Source: Henriciella barbarensis
Lineage (GTDB): Bacteria; Pseudomonadota; Alphaproteobacteria; Caulobacterales; Hyphomonadaceae
Assembly: GCF_003576345.1 (NCBI RefSeq)
Contig: NZ_QWGB01000014.1
Coordinates: 1-64,000 of the forward strand
Reading direction: 5' to 3'
DNA: 64,000 bases
The notes below the pieces were generated by a model. The model made no database searches. It was given only the letters and a program-made list of their open reading frames with translations, and had not been told where the DNA came from. The position numbers and the translations under genes are program-made. Shown piece after piece: positions 16,333-24,932 of the stretch; the first letter of the stretch is position 1; every line of letters starts with the position of its first letter.

Positions 16333-16538
16333 CTTCCGTTCGTCTTTCACATCGATAGACCGGGCGCATGATGCGGGTGTTCGCCTTGCCGCTGGACCGG
16401 TCCCCTGATGGGAAGGACAGTTCCGGGAGGACGAGGCTTTCGCCCCGGAGATCTTCACCATCGGACTTTTCGTCCGGCGAACGGCAGGCGTCTCTCACCT
16501 TGGGGCGGGCAGATACGCCTGATCGCGGAAAACGTCAA
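16333..16538 (-). promoter_or_regulatory. Promoter and long structured 5' leader of the gene at 15883-16332
   Basis: On the minus strand TTGACG (16538-16533), a 17-base spacer and TATCTG (16515-16510) predict a start near 16503, about 170 bases before the ATG. The leader can form several hairpins: an outer GCCCC/GGGGC closure, an inner GGAC-gaaaa-GTCC, and a GTCC/GGGGAC arm further down. I do not recognise a known riboswitch in it. Confidence 0.5.
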
Positions 16539-16568
16539 CTCTACCGCTTTGAAACGAGGTAGGGGCGC

Positions 16569-17426
16569 CTACAGCTCATCCACCCGTGCGCCGCGCGCTT
16601 CAAGAACGGGCTTCATCTCCCAGTAGGCTTTTGGCGTTCGGTAGAGCGGAATACGCGGATGAAGATGATGGATCACATGATACTGCATGCCCATCGATCC
16701 GATATTGCCGAGAATGGAGCGGAAGCTGCGTGTGTTGCGGTAGCGGCCCTGCTCGGTGGCAGGATGATGCGGCGCCCAGCTGAGATAATACTGGATATAG
16801 GTGAGCGCGATGTGACGTGGCAGCCACCAGAGCAACGCTGCCTCCAGCGCAAAACCAGTCCAGGCAAGTGTGAACAGCGTTCCGTAGAAGATCAGTTCAT
16901 AGGCAATGAAATCGAGCGCGACATCTGCCCGGCCAATGCGGACAAGCGTGTCGCCATACGCATTTTTCTGACCCGGCTGCCGGTTCTGGATGCTTTTCCA
17001 GATTGCATAGAGCGGGCTGCGGGCGCTGGTGCCGTGGTCGGGGTCCAGCGCAGGATCATTGGCATGCTTGTGATGCTCAAGATGGGTCAGTTTCGCGACC
17101 CGGTAAGGCAATACAAGCGGTATCGTCGACAGATGGCCGACCAGTTCATTCAGCCAGCGCAGCCGCGCGCCGGGGAGGGCGATTATATCATGCTGGGCCT
17201 CATGCGAAGGCAGATAGCTGAGCATCACGTTCAGCGTCGCGACGACAAAGCCCGTCCAGAGGGGCATGATTCCTGACAATACCAGCGGCCAGAGGCTGAG
17301 CCAGACCGCAAGGTTCGTCAGGGCCCATGTGACCGCGAGCCAGGGGAATTTGCCGATGTGTCTGCGTGCGATGTCGCGCTCGATCCGCATCAGCTCAGCG
17401 TGGCTTTTCGAAGCGAGCTCACTCAT
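16569..17426 (-). CDS. Membrane fatty-acid desaturase/hydroxylase-like protein (copy A)
   Basis: 285 residues, with several hydrophobic segments and the three histidine clusters of di-iron membrane desaturases: HEAQHD (near 78), HLEHHKH (near 115) and YHVIHHLHPRIP (near 254), plus SWAPHHPA. It resembles the CrtR/desaturase superfamily; whether it acts on acyl chains or carotenoids cannot be told. Its ATG overlaps the stop of the small membrane gene upstream by ATGA, implying translational coupling. A paralogous pair lies immediately upstream (17686-18755), making a tandem duplication. Confidence 0.87.
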   Translation of the reverse strand: MSELASKSHAELMRIERDIARRHIGKFPWLAVTWALTNLAVWLSLWPLVLSGIMPLWTGFVVATLNVMLSYLPSHEAQHDIIALPGARLRWLNELVGHLSTIPLVLPYRVAKLTHLEHHKHANDPALDPDHGTSARSPLYAIWKSIQNRQPGQKNAYGDTLVRIGRADVALDFIAYELIFYGTLFTLAWTGFALEAALLWWLPRHIALTYIQYYLSWAPHHPATEQGRYRNTRSFRSILGNIGSMGMQYHVIHHLHPRIPLYRTPKAYWEMKPVLEARGARVDEL

Positions 17427-17617
17427 ACCCAGCGCCCCCTCACTTGCGCGGCCAACCCCAGCAGACCGGCAAGAACGAGCCCGACTGCCAGCGGACCGAG
17501 ACCAAATGGAGGTGTAACTTCAAACGCTTGAATGATTTGCGCGATCAGCGGCGCCAGGAACCCAAAGGCAAAAATGAGCGGTCCGAACCTGAACAGGGTG
17601 CGTAATGCGGTTGCCAT
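17423..17617 (-). CDS. Small two-helix membrane protein paired with desaturase A
   Basis: 64 residues from ATG 17617 with GGAGGAAAC upstream. Two hydrophobic segments (FGPLIFAFGFLAPLIAQII and LAVGLVLAGLLGLAA) enclose a short PPFGLGPL turn, and it ends RGRWV. It shares the order and key residues FGFLxPLxAQI...PPFG and the ending GRWV with the protein at 18558-18755, each directly before a desaturase. It may be a subunit or assembly partner; this is inference from the conserved pairing. Confidence 0.75.
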   Translation of the reverse strand: MATALRTLFRFGPLIFAFGFLAPLIAQIIQAFEVTPPFGLGPLAVGLVLAGLLGLAAQVRGRWV

Positions 17618-17685
17618 ATGTTTCCTCCGAAGAGGAAAATGACACATGCGTCAACTTTTGGCAATGAGGCAGCTTTGACGTGAGT

Positions 17686-18558
17686 TCAGAGGTCTTCGAC
17701 CCGCGCGCCTTGCGCCTCAAGCACAGGCTTCATTTCCCAATAGGCTTGCGGCGTACGCAGGAAGGGAATGCGTGGGTGCAGGTGGTGCACAACATGATAC
17801 TGCATGCCGAGTGAGCCGATATTGCCCAGGGCGGCGCGGAAGCTGCGCGTATTGCGATAGCGGGCCGTTTCTTTGGCCGGATGGTGCGGCGCCCAGCTCA
17901 GATAATACTGGATGTAGACATAGCCGACATGGTGCGGCAGCCACCAGAGCGCTGCGGCTTCGATTGCGTGCCCGGTCCAGGCCATGGTGAACAGGGTCAG
18001 AAACCATGTCACCCGATAGAGCGCAGCGCCTTTCAGGACATCTTTTCGGCCAAGCCGTAGCAGCGTGCGGCTATAGGCGTTGTGACCGCCCTTCGACCTT
18101 GGCTGAATGTTCTGTATCGCTTTCCAGATCGCCTTCAGAGGCCCTGCGGCGCTAGAGCCATAGTCCGGGTCCAGCTCCGGGTGGTTTGTATGGAGGTGGT
18201 GCTCTCTATGTGTCGCCCGCGCGAGATCGAAGGGAAGGGCGAGCGGCACCGTAGAAACATGTCCGACCACTTCGTTTAGCCACCTTAGCCGGGAGCCGGG
18301 CCGGGCGATAATGTCGTGCTGGGCCTCATGCGAAGGAAGGTAGCCGATGATTGCCAGCACGGTTGCGGCAACAAACCCTGCCCAGACCGGGATGACATCC
18401 ATGAATACGAGCGGCCAGAGGGCCAGCCAGCAAAGAAAGACACCGATGCCGGCCGTCACCGACAGCCATGGAAACTTTCCGATATGTTTGCGGGCGATAT
18501 CGCGCTCGATCCGCGCCAGCTCTTTCGGTGTCAGCATGGAAAGGTCACGGTTCGACAT
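17686..18558 (-). CDS. Membrane fatty-acid desaturase/hydroxylase-like protein (copy B)
   Basis: 290 residues from MSNRDLSMLTPKELARIERDI; this ATG overlaps the upstream stop as TGATG. The His clusters HEAQHD, HREHHLHTNH and YHVVHHLHPRIPF are complete. It is clearly homologous to copy A throughout (ERDIARKHIGKFPWL, GYLPSHEAQHDIIA, YIQYYLSWAPHHPA, YWEMKPVLEAQGARVEDL) but diverged enough that the duplication is old or the two have different substrates. Probably cotranscribed with copy A across a 68-base gap. Confidence 0.87.
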   Translation of the reverse strand: MSNRDLSMLTPKELARIERDIARKHIGKFPWLSVTAGIGVFLCWLALWPLVFMDVIPVWAGFVAATVLAIIGYLPSHEAQHDIIARPGSRLRWLNEVVGHVSTVPLALPFDLARATHREHHLHTNHPELDPDYGSSAAGPLKAIWKAIQNIQPRSKGGHNAYSRTLLRLGRKDVLKGAALYRVTWFLTLFTMAWTGHAIEAAALWWLPHHVGYVYIQYYLSWAPHHPAKETARYRNTRSFRAALGNIGSLGMQYHVVHHLHPRIPFLRTPQAYWEMKPVLEAQGARVEDL

Positions 18559-18755
18559 CAGACCCAACGTCCCCGTAGCTGCGCTGGAATGGTGAACGCC
18601 ATGGCGATCAGCAAACCAGCAAGAAGCGGCGGCATGCCAAACGGCAACGTGACTTTAGACGACTGCAGGATCTGTGCAGCCAGCGGCGTCAGGAAGCCGA
18701 GGCCGAAAATCATCGGACTAAGCTTGTATAATCGACGTAGCACGACTTTCTGCAT
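18558..18755 (-). CDS. Small two-helix membrane protein paired with desaturase B
   Basis: 65 residues from MQKVVLRRLYKLSPMIF at 18755; a TTG six codons upstream is an alternative. Two hydrophobic segments, the FGLGFLTPLAAQI and PFGMPPLLAGL motifs and the ending LRGRWV match the small gene before desaturase A. First gene of the four-gene cluster. An 18-bp perfect palindrome lies about 108 bases upstream. Confidence 0.72.
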   Translation of the reverse strand: MQKVVLRRLYKLSPMIFGLGFLTPLAAQILQSSKVTLPFGMPPLLAGLLIAMAFTIPAQLRGRWV

Positions 18756-18862
18756 GGTCGGATTGTCCCCCAATTTGCGGAACTCTGACGGGCGCCAGGA
18801 AATGCGTTCCCAGCGGCCAGCCGGTTCTTCTACTGAGGATTAATCGCCGAAAATGGTGAATA

Positions 18863-18880
18863 TTATCTTTCTAAAGATAA
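18863..18880. promoter_or_regulatory. 18-bp perfect palindrome upstream of the desaturase cluster
   Basis: TTATCTTTCTAAAGATAA is self-complementary throughout and lies in an AT-rich stretch between the desaturase cluster and the 3' end of the GDPD gene. Position and symmetry suit an operator for a dimeric regulator of the cluster; no regulator gene is adjacent. Confidence 0.5.
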
Positions 18881-18931
18881 AATTTTGAGGCTTTCTGGCA
18901 AGATTCTTCGCGGCTAGAAGCCAATTCATGC

Positions 18932-19924
18932 CTAGCGCAAACAGGTTTCAGTCGCGTGAATGAAACGCGCTGGAAGGCCGCTCTCGCTCACGAGCCGGTA
19001 AGGCGTGTCCGTCGCGAGGAGAACAAGCCCGTTTTCTATCAGTGATACGTACTCGGACGGGTCACCATCAGCCCAGTATTGATCGTCAAGCCGCTCGCCC
19101 GGACGGCCAAGCGTGCCAAAGGCGCTCTCTATATCCTTGCTGGCAAGCCCGCGCCATTTGCCGAAGCTTGGCTCTCGTGTGCCGGTCCAGGCGACGAGCT
19201 TGTCAGGATCGACACCGCCTTCGAGAAGGGCGGCTTCATGGTCGCGGTTGCCGACACCGGCGGTCATCATCAGGTCTGGCGCAATCTCTGCGACCTGCCA
19301 GGCCTGTTCGTCTGAATAGGTGATGATAATGACATTATTTTCGGCGCCGGCCGCACGAACCTCTCCGATGATATTACGGAAGCTCGTTGTTTCCTTGCGG
19401 TCCAGTTCGAGAATCGCACCCGTCTCAACCGCCCAGTCCAGCGCTTCTGCAAGTGTTGGCGGATTGAACGCTGTGACCCGTCCTTCACTGTCGACCAGGC
19501 GCAGCCGCGAGATGTTCTGCCAGGCTGTGTCGGCGACTGCGCCTCTGCCAGTCGTCGTGCGGGTGAGGGAGCGGTCGTGCATGAGGAAGAGAACGCCGTC
19601 GCGGCTTTCGGCCACGTCGATCTCCATCATGGGGATGCCGGCATCGAGTGCATGCTGAAATGTCTCGACGGCATTTTCAGGAAAGCCCGGGGCAGGCCCG
19701 CCGCGATGAGCCGCGATCAGCACACCGCCTTCCTCGCGCACACAATCAAATAGTCGGGGCAGGTCGCGATCAGTTGGGACCTCGGCGACAGCCTGTTCCT
19801 GCTCGACAGGTGATTCTGTTGCCGCAGCATCAGAGGTCTCCGCCGGTGCTGTCGCCGCCTCATTGCAGCCGGTCAGAACTGCGCCCAGCAACAGGGCGCC
19901 TGCCAGAAAATGGGTCTGGGACAT
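18932..19924 (-). CDS. Glycerophosphodiester phosphodiesterase lipoprotein
   Basis: 330 residues from MSQTHFLAGALLLGAVLTGC at 19924, a lipoprotein signal with lipobox LTGC (Cys20). An acidic linker follows, then a GDPD domain: AAHRGG (about 70), FPENAVETFQHALDAG, MEIDV and the catalytic LMHDRSLTRTTTG. It hydrolyses glycerophosphodiesters to glycerol-3-phosphate and an alcohol at the membrane surface. The divergent acyl-CoA ligase starts 97 bases away and may share the control region. Confidence 0.9.
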   Translation of the reverse strand: MSQTHFLAGALLLGAVLTGCNEAATAPAETSDAAATESPVEQEQAVAEVPTDRDLPRLFDCVREEGGVLIAAHRGGPAPGFPENAVETFQHALDAGIPMMEIDVAESRDGVLFLMHDRSLTRTTTGRGAVADTAWQNISRLRLVDSEGRVTAFNPPTLAEALDWAVETGAILELDRKETTSFRNIIGEVRAAGAENNVIIITYSDEQAWQVAEIAPDLMMTAGVGNRDHEAALLEGGVDPDKLVAWTGTREPSFGKWRGLASKDIESAFGTLGRPGERLDDQYWADGDPSEYVSLIENGLVLLATDTPYRLVSESGLPARFIHATETCLR

Positions 19925-20021
19925 ATGACCTCGCTCGCCATCGCTTGCCGTAGAAGTAGCTGGGACATAGAAGAAACCGAACGCCACGGAAACCCGTGAA
20001 AACAATTCTGGAGGAAAGAAC

Positions 20022-21644
20022 ATGCACGGCTTGATGCAAAACTGGCAGCTGACCGTCGACAAGGTGCTCGACCACGCCGCCCACAATCATGGCGACCGCG
20101 AGATCGTTACACGCGAAGTCGAAGGCAACGTCACCCGTACGACTTACAAGGCCCTGCATGAGCGCGCCAAGATGGTCTCCTCCGCGCTGAAGGAAGAAGG
20201 CATCAAACTTGGCGACCGCGTCGCAACGCTGGCCTGGAATACGGCCCGCCACATGGAGGCCTGGTATGGCACAATGGGGATTGGCGCGGTGCTGCACACA
20301 ATCAATCCGCGCCTTCACCCGGACCAGGTTGCCTGGATCGCCAACCACGCCGAAGACCGCATCCTGCTCTTTGATACGACCTTCCTGCCAATCGTTGAAG
20401 CGGCCAAGAGCCAGTTCAAAACGATCGAGAAGTTCGTCGTCCTGACATCGCCAGACAACATGCCGGACAATTCTCTTGGTGCGGTATCCTATGAAGACTG
20501 GATCAAGGGCAAATCGACCGATGTGGTCTGGGGTGATTTCGACGAGCAGACCGCCTGCGGCCTCTGTTACACGTCGGGCACGACCGGCAATCCGAAGGGC
20601 GTGCTCTATTCTCACCGCTCCAATGTGCTGCACACCTACACGACGATGGGCGTCGATACGCTTGGCATGGGCGCCGCTGACGTCGTTCTTCCCGTCGTCC
20701 CTATGTTCCACGCCAATGCCTGGGGGCTTGCCTTCGCCTGCCCAGCCACCGGCGCAAAGCTGGTCATGCCGGGCGCCGATATGTCCGGCCAGGCCATCTA
20801 TGAGCTGCTCGACAAGGAGAAAGTGACGATCACCGCCGCTGTGCCGACGGTCTGGCTGCTGCTGCTCACTTATCTTGAAGAGAACAATCTGAAGCTGCCT
20901 CATCTGCGCAAGGTCATTATCGGTGGCTCTGCCGTGCCGGAGCGGATCCTGCGCGCCTTCGAAGAGAATTATGACGTTCAGGTCTTCCACGCCTGGGGCA
21001 TGACAGAGCTTTCGCCAATGGGCACGCTCGGCGCGCTTCCGGCTGCGCTCATCGATGCGCCGCATGAAGAGCAGATCGCTTTCAAGCTGAAGCAGGGCCG
21101 TCCGCCATTTGGTGTCGAGCTCAAGATTGTCGATGATGAAGGCAATGAGCTCCCACGAGACGGCGAAACATCCGGCCGCCTGATGTGCCGCGGGCCTGCT
21201 ATCTCCAAATCCTACTTCAAGGCTGAAGAGCTGGCAGTGGACGAAGATGGCTGGTTCGATACAGGCGACGTCGCCACGCTGGACCGTCATTCGACCATGC
21301 AGATCACCGACCGTGCCAAGGATGTCATCAAGTCCGGCGGTGAGTGGATCAGCTCCATCGACATCGAAAACTTCGCTGTCGGCCATCCAAAGGTCGCGAA
21401 CGCCGCCGCCATTGGCATCTATCACCCGAAATGGGATGAGCGCCCGCTGCTCGTCGTACAGCCAGCGCCCGGCGAAACGCCAAGCAAGGAAGACGTGCTG
21501 AAACAGCTCGAAGGCAAGATCGCCAAATGGTGGACGCCGGATGATGTCCAATTCGTCGATGAAATTCCACTGGGCGCGACCGGCAAGATCAACAAGCTCA
21601 GACTCCGCGAGATGTTCTCGGACTACAAGCTGCCGACGGCCTGA
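20022..21644 (+). CDS. Long-chain fatty acid--CoA ligase
   Basis: 540 residues with CTGGAGGAAAG before the ATG. This adenylate-forming enzyme activates fatty acids with ATP and CoA. Signatures are the P-loop [16 protein letters not shown] (near 188), [12 protein letters not shown] (near 325), WFDTGDVA and [15 protein letters not shown] (near 430) with the C-terminal lysine region [10 protein letters not shown]. It resembles the medium/long-chain AlkK-type ligases. The SDR gene follows after four bases, so they form an operon. Confidence 0.92.
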   Translation: MHGLMQNWQLTVDKVLDHAAHNHGDREIVTREVEGNVTRTTYKALHERAKMVSSALKEEGIKLGDRVATLAWNTARHMEAWYGTMGIGAVLHTINPRLHPDQVAWIANHAEDRILLFDTTFLPIVEAAKSQFKTIEKFVVLTSPDNMPDNSLGAVSYEDWIKGKSTDVVWGDFDEQTACGLCYTSGTTGNPKGVLYSHRSNVLHTYTTMGVDTLGMGAADVVLPVVPMFHANAWGLAFACPATGAKLVMPGADMSGQAIYELLDKEKVTITAAVPTVWLLLLTYLEENNLKLPHLRKVIIGGSAVPERILRAFEENYDVQVFHAWGMTELSPMGTLGALPAALIDAPHEEQIAFKLKQGRPPFGVELKIVDDEGNELPRDGETSGRLMCRGPAISKSYFKAEELAVDEDGWFDTGDVATLDRHSTMQITDRAKDVIKSGGEWISSIDIENFAVGHPKVANAAAIGIYHPKWDERPLLVVQPAPGETPSKEDVLKQLEGKIAKWWTPDDVQFVDEIPLGATGKINKLRLREMFSDYKLPTA

Positions 21645-21648
21645 TCTG

Positions 21649-22422
21649 ATGGATCTGAACCTGAAGGATAAAGTGGTCTTTGTCGCGGGCGCGAGCCGCG
21701 GCATCGGGCTCGGTATTGTTGAGACGCTTCTGGAAGAAGGTGCCCGTGTTGCCATCGCGGCACGCGGCGCCGAGAAGCTTGAGGAAGAACGCGCCCGCCT
21801 CGCCAGCCAGTATGGCGAGGACCGCCTCTGGGCGCGTGCTGGCGACCTGCGTGAGACGAAAACGCTCGAAGAGATGGTCCAGGCCATCGAGAGCGAGTTT
21901 GGTCCGCTATGGGGCGCGGTCGCTAATGTCGGTCTTCATCCATGTCCACCGGGCTTCGATGTCGATGACGACACCTGGACGGCCGGCATGCAGCAGAACC
22001 TCGACAGCGCTTTCCGCCTTGCCCGCACCTGCCTGCGCAAGATGGAGCCTCGCGGCGAAGGGTCGATTGTTGCGATTTCCTCCATCGCGGGCATGGGCGC
22101 GCTTGGCACGCCGCTTACCTATGGCACCGCCAAGGCGGCGATGAACCATATGGTCAAGGAACTGGCACGGATCACAGGCCCGTCCGGCGTTCGCATCAAC
22201 GCGATCTCGCCTGGCAACATCATCTTCCCGGGCGGCGCCTGGGAAGAACGTAGCGAAGGGGAACGGGGCGACGCCTGGAAGAAGTGGATCCGGCGTGAAG
22301 TCCCGCTGCAACGTTTTGGCAAGCCGGAAGAGATCGGGTCGACGGCCGCCTATCTGCTCAGTGAGCGGGCGAGTTTCGTCACCGGGGCTATCGTCCCGGT
22401 CGATGGCGGCCAGACGCGATAG
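21649..22422 (+). CDS. SDR family oxidoreductase in operon with the acyl-CoA ligase
   Basis: 257 residues from ATG 21649. It has the glycine motif GASRGIGLGIVETL, catalytic Ser in AISSIAGMG, YGTAKAAMNH (Tyr/Lys), and the ending FVTGAIVPVDGGQTR. The usual NNAG is replaced by ANVGLHPCPPGF, which is unusual for the family. It starts four bases after the ligase stop. It may reduce or oxidise an acyl-CoA intermediate; the substrate is unknown. Confidence 0.88.
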   Translation: MDLNLKDKVVFVAGASRGIGLGIVETLLEEGARVAIAARGAEKLEEERARLASQYGEDRLWARAGDLRETKTLEEMVQAIESEFGPLWGAVANVGLHPCPPGFDVDDDTWTAGMQQNLDSAFRLARTCLRKMEPRGEGSIVAISSIAGMGALGTPLTYGTAKAAMNHMVKELARITGPSGVRINAISPGNIIFPGGAWEERSEGERGDAWKKWIRREVPLQRFGKPEEIGSTAAYLLSERASFVTGAIVPVDGGQTR

Positions 22423-22512
22423 CCGCCGCTTCCTCAAGGGGAAGGTTTGTCAAAGCAGGTTGCCGGGATAGATCTCGGCGCAATCTAACAGGTTACAGTC
22501 GGGGAGGCTGAA

Positions 22513-23409
22513 ATGAGCGATACGACGAAAAAGGCTGGATGGCGTCTGACCGTGGCGGGTGTCGCGCTCGGCGTGTCGATCTTCACCGTGCTCTGGTTTG
22601 CAGCAGCCGCACTCGGTTCGAAGTTTGGGCTCTGGGGCTGGCAGTTCGGTCTTGGCACCATGATTCTCGGCTGGGGGCCGGGCCTTACTTTCTTCGCGCT
22701 CGGCCTCGCTGTGATCGCGATTATCATTGCTCTGATAAAGGCGCCACGTTTCCAACCTACACTGCTTGCACTCGCCGCACTTCTCATCGCGCTCATGGTG
22801 TTCTTCCGAATTGCAGGGTTTGGCGCACAGGCCGCTTCACTGCCGCCGATCCATGATGTTCAGACTGATTGGTCAGAGCCGATTGCATTGTCGGAGTCGC
22901 TTATCGCCCAACGCCGCAGCGATGGTGCGCTTAATGAGGTCCAGGACGACCCGACGATTACAGAAGGCGCGGACGGCCGCTGGCCGGGCATGGGTGGCCG
23001 CCGCGTTGCCGAAGTTCAGGAAGAGGCTGAGCGCGAACGCACTGTGGACGGTGAGACGGTAGAGCCTGCCTATGACCGCCCGATTGAACCGGTCTATTTC
23101 GACCAGTCGCCGGGTGAGATTGCGTCCTACGCACTCCAGATTGCAGAGGATCGCGGCTGGGACATCTTCTCGCGCCCCGAAACCGGTCAGGATGTCGAGC
23201 GCACTGTGCTGGAAGCGACCGAAACCTCGACCTGGTTCGGCTTCAAGGATGACGTGGCCATCCGCATCCGCGCCGTGGAAGGCGCAACCCGCGTCGACAT
23301 GCGCTCCATCAGCCGCGTCGGTCTTTCGGACCTCGGCATGAATGCGCGGCGTGTCTCTTCCTTCATGGACGAACTCGAAGCCCGCGCAAACGGCCGCCGC
23401 CAGCCTTAA
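22513..23409 (+). CDS. DUF1499 family membrane protein
   Basis: 298 residues. Three hydrophobic segments occupy about residues 10-110, followed by a soluble domain with the DUF1499 pattern (RPIEPVYFDQSPGEIASYALQIAEDRGWDI...VLEATETSTWFGFKDDVAIRIR...VDMRSISRVGLSDLGMNARRV). Function unknown; members are membrane or exported proteins. GGGAGG lies about 8 bases before the ATG. A repeat-rich gap follows. Confidence 0.88.
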   Translation: MSDTTKKAGWRLTVAGVALGVSIFTVLWFAAAALGSKFGLWGWQFGLGTMILGWGPGLTFFALGLAVIAIIIALIKAPRFQPTLLALAALLIALMVFFRIAGFGAQAASLPPIHDVQTDWSEPIALSESLIAQRRSDGALNEVQDDPTITEGADGRWPGMGGRRVAEVQEEAERERTVDGETVEPAYDRPIEPVYFDQSPGEIASYALQIAEDRGWDIFSRPETGQDVERTVLEATETSTWFGFKDDVAIRIRAVEGATRVDMRSISRVGLSDLGMNARRVSSFMDELEARANGRRQP

Positions 23410-23447
23410 ATTTGAGAGTTCTAGCTCAGCCCTAAAGACTACCGCCG

Positions 23448-23521
23448 CCCCACCGAAAGGTGGGGTCCATGGCGGCTGGGCCGTCGCCTTTCAACCGCCA
23501 TGGGTCCCAGCTTTTGCTGGG
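23448..23521. repeat. Composite REP-like palindromic repeat, second copy
   Basis: CCCCACC-gaaa-GGTGGGG (23448-23465), CCATGGCGG (23467-23475) inverted as CCGCCATGG (23495-23503), then CCCAGC-tttt-GCTGGG (23506-23521). It has the same order and spacing as 12025-12098, but the hairpin arms differ by compensated changes, as expected for a repeat kept as a structure. Confidence 0.75.
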
Positions 23522-23581
23522 AGGGCGGGGGAAGGTAGGTTTGCGTTTCGCCTTCAATGCATGAGAACGCCCCCTCCGCCC

Positions 23582-23710
23582 CTCACCCTGAGCCTGTCGA
23601 AGGACCCAGCACCTCCCCCGTGCACGGGGGAGGATGGCACTAGGCGGCTGGTTGTCTTTCTTCCCCCGCCTGCGGGGGAAGTGGCTCGCGAATGCGAGTC
23701 GAAGGGGGCA
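23582..23710. repeat. Cluster of three dispersed intergenic repeats
   Basis: Three units lie side by side in the 445-base gap before the DJ-1/PfpI gene. They are the CACCCTGAGCCTGTCGAAGG motif at 23584-23603 (a repeat seen in many proteobacterial genomes), a 22-bp perfect palindrome at 23612-23633, and a CTTCCCCCGC/GCGGGGGAAG hairpin at 23660-23681 followed by a CTCGCGAATGCGAG hairpin. I see no gene in 23410-23854. Confidence 0.65.
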
Positions 23711-23854
23711 TCTTCACCAATCGACGATGACGTAAAACCACTATATCCTGGTCAAGCCGCGTGACTGGCGCTTGGGTGGTTCACCACCGGGGAGCGCGGT
23801 GCTGACACGCCGTGCGCCTGGGCATGAACCTCACCTTTCAAAGGAGGGCTGCCC

Positions 23855-24550
23855 ATGCCTGAGCTTTCACCAATCTCTGTTGCGTTTCTCGTCTTTCCGA
23901 ACGTCACCCAGCTTGACCTGACAGGCCCGGCGCAGGTGCTCTCGCGGCTCGGCAACACAACCGTCGATCTACTCTGGAAGACCAAAGCCCCTGTGCCGAC
24001 GGATGCGGGTTTTTCATTGCTGCCGACGAAAACATTCGCCGATATTGAAAGCGCCGACATTCTTTGCGTGCCGGGCGGCTTTGGCACCATGGATGTTATC
24101 CAGGACGAGGAGGCGCTGGGCTGGGTACGGAAGGCGGGCGCTGAAGCAAGTTGGGTTACCAGCGTCTGTACCGGCTCCATCGTGCTCGGCGCAGCAGGCC
24201 TCCTCAAAGGCTACCGCGCCACGACGCACTGGGCGTCGCATGAGCAGCTTGAATTCTTCGGCGCCGCACCGGTGAAGCAGCGTGTCGTCTCCGACCGAAA
24301 CCGTGTGACCGGCGGCGGGGTAACGGCTGGCATTGGCTTCGGTCTCGCGCTCGCGGCAAAGATCAGAGGCGAAGACCACGCCAAATTCATCCAGCTGTCC
24401 ATCGAGTATGACCCGCAGCCGCCTTTCGACAGCGGCTCACCGGCCAAGGCTGATGCGGTGGCCCCGGAGCGTTATTGGGGGCTGATGAACAAGTCTGCAC
24501 CCGGACGTGCCGCCAAAGTGAAAGCGATAGCGAAAGGGCTTGGTTTCTAG
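23855..24550 (+). CDS. DJ-1/PfpI family protein (isonitrile hydratase-like)
   Basis: 231 residues with AAGGAGGG upstream. It is a DJ-1/PfpI fold: VAFLVFPNVTQLDLTGPAQVL at the N-terminus, the glutamate-region VPGGFGTMDV and the nucleophile elbow SVCTGSIVLGAAGLL with Cys near 109, then ATTHWASHEQL. This arrangement is that of isonitrile hydratases and related glutamine-amidotransferase-like enzymes. Cytosolic. The exact substrate is not determined. Confidence 0.88.
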   Translation: MPELSPISVAFLVFPNVTQLDLTGPAQVLSRLGNTTVDLLWKTKAPVPTDAGFSLLPTKTFADIESADILCVPGGFGTMDVIQDEEALGWVRKAGAEASWVTSVCTGSIVLGAAGLLKGYRATTHWASHEQLEFFGAAPVKQRVVSDRNRVTGGGVTAGIGFGLALAAKIRGEDHAKFIQLSIEYDPQPPFDSGSPAKADAVAPERYWGLMNKSAPGRAAKVKAIAKGLGF

Positions 24551-24608
24551 CCCCTCTTTCCGCCGAGGTCTCTCCATAGTGCACAGGAAGGGGGCCCTGG
24601 CGGTCAGT

Positions 24609-24899
24609 TTAATCCTCTGTCTTCATGACGTGTGGGTAGTATTCCTCGTCCCACTCGTCCGGGCGCAGAAGCACTTTGCCGTGCTTGAAGACCTTGTCTT
24701 CTTCGCCATAGGGGACGACCGAGAGCGGAACATCGGTGGCGAACTCAATTGCGGGATCGCCGAAATTATCAAGGTGGAAATGTTCCCATTTCCTGTCCAG
24801 CTTCTGTAGCTCAGCCACCAGCAGATCACGGCCGCTCTCGTTCAGATATAGCTCGAACTGGCCGTCCCGATTTATACTAACAGTCACTCTAGGTTTCAT
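24609..24899 (-). CDS. Small hypothetical protein, possibly Imm32-like
   Basis: 96 residues from MKPRVTVSINRDGQFELYLNES; an ATG seven codons upstream is also possible. The pattern ELYLNESGRDLLVAELQKLD...EHFHLDNFG resembles Immunity-protein-32-type domains, recalled only loosely. No toxin gene is adjacent. It ends YYPHVMKTED. It lies 34 bases after the metallo-hydrolase gene on the same strand. Confidence 0.55.
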   Translation of the reverse strand: MKPRVTVSINRDGQFELYLNESGRDLLVAELQKLDRKWEHFHLDNFGDPAIEFATDVPLSVVPYGEEDKVFKHGKVLLRPDEWDEEYYPHVMKTED

Positions 24900-24932
24900 G
24901 CCTAGAGTTAAGCCACGCATGAAATTCCATGT

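Noticed and set aside
19860-21887. Very long open frame (675 codons) on the minus strand
   Set aside because: It lies antisense to the acyl-CoA ligase and SDR genes, has no domain and arises from GC-rich third positions.
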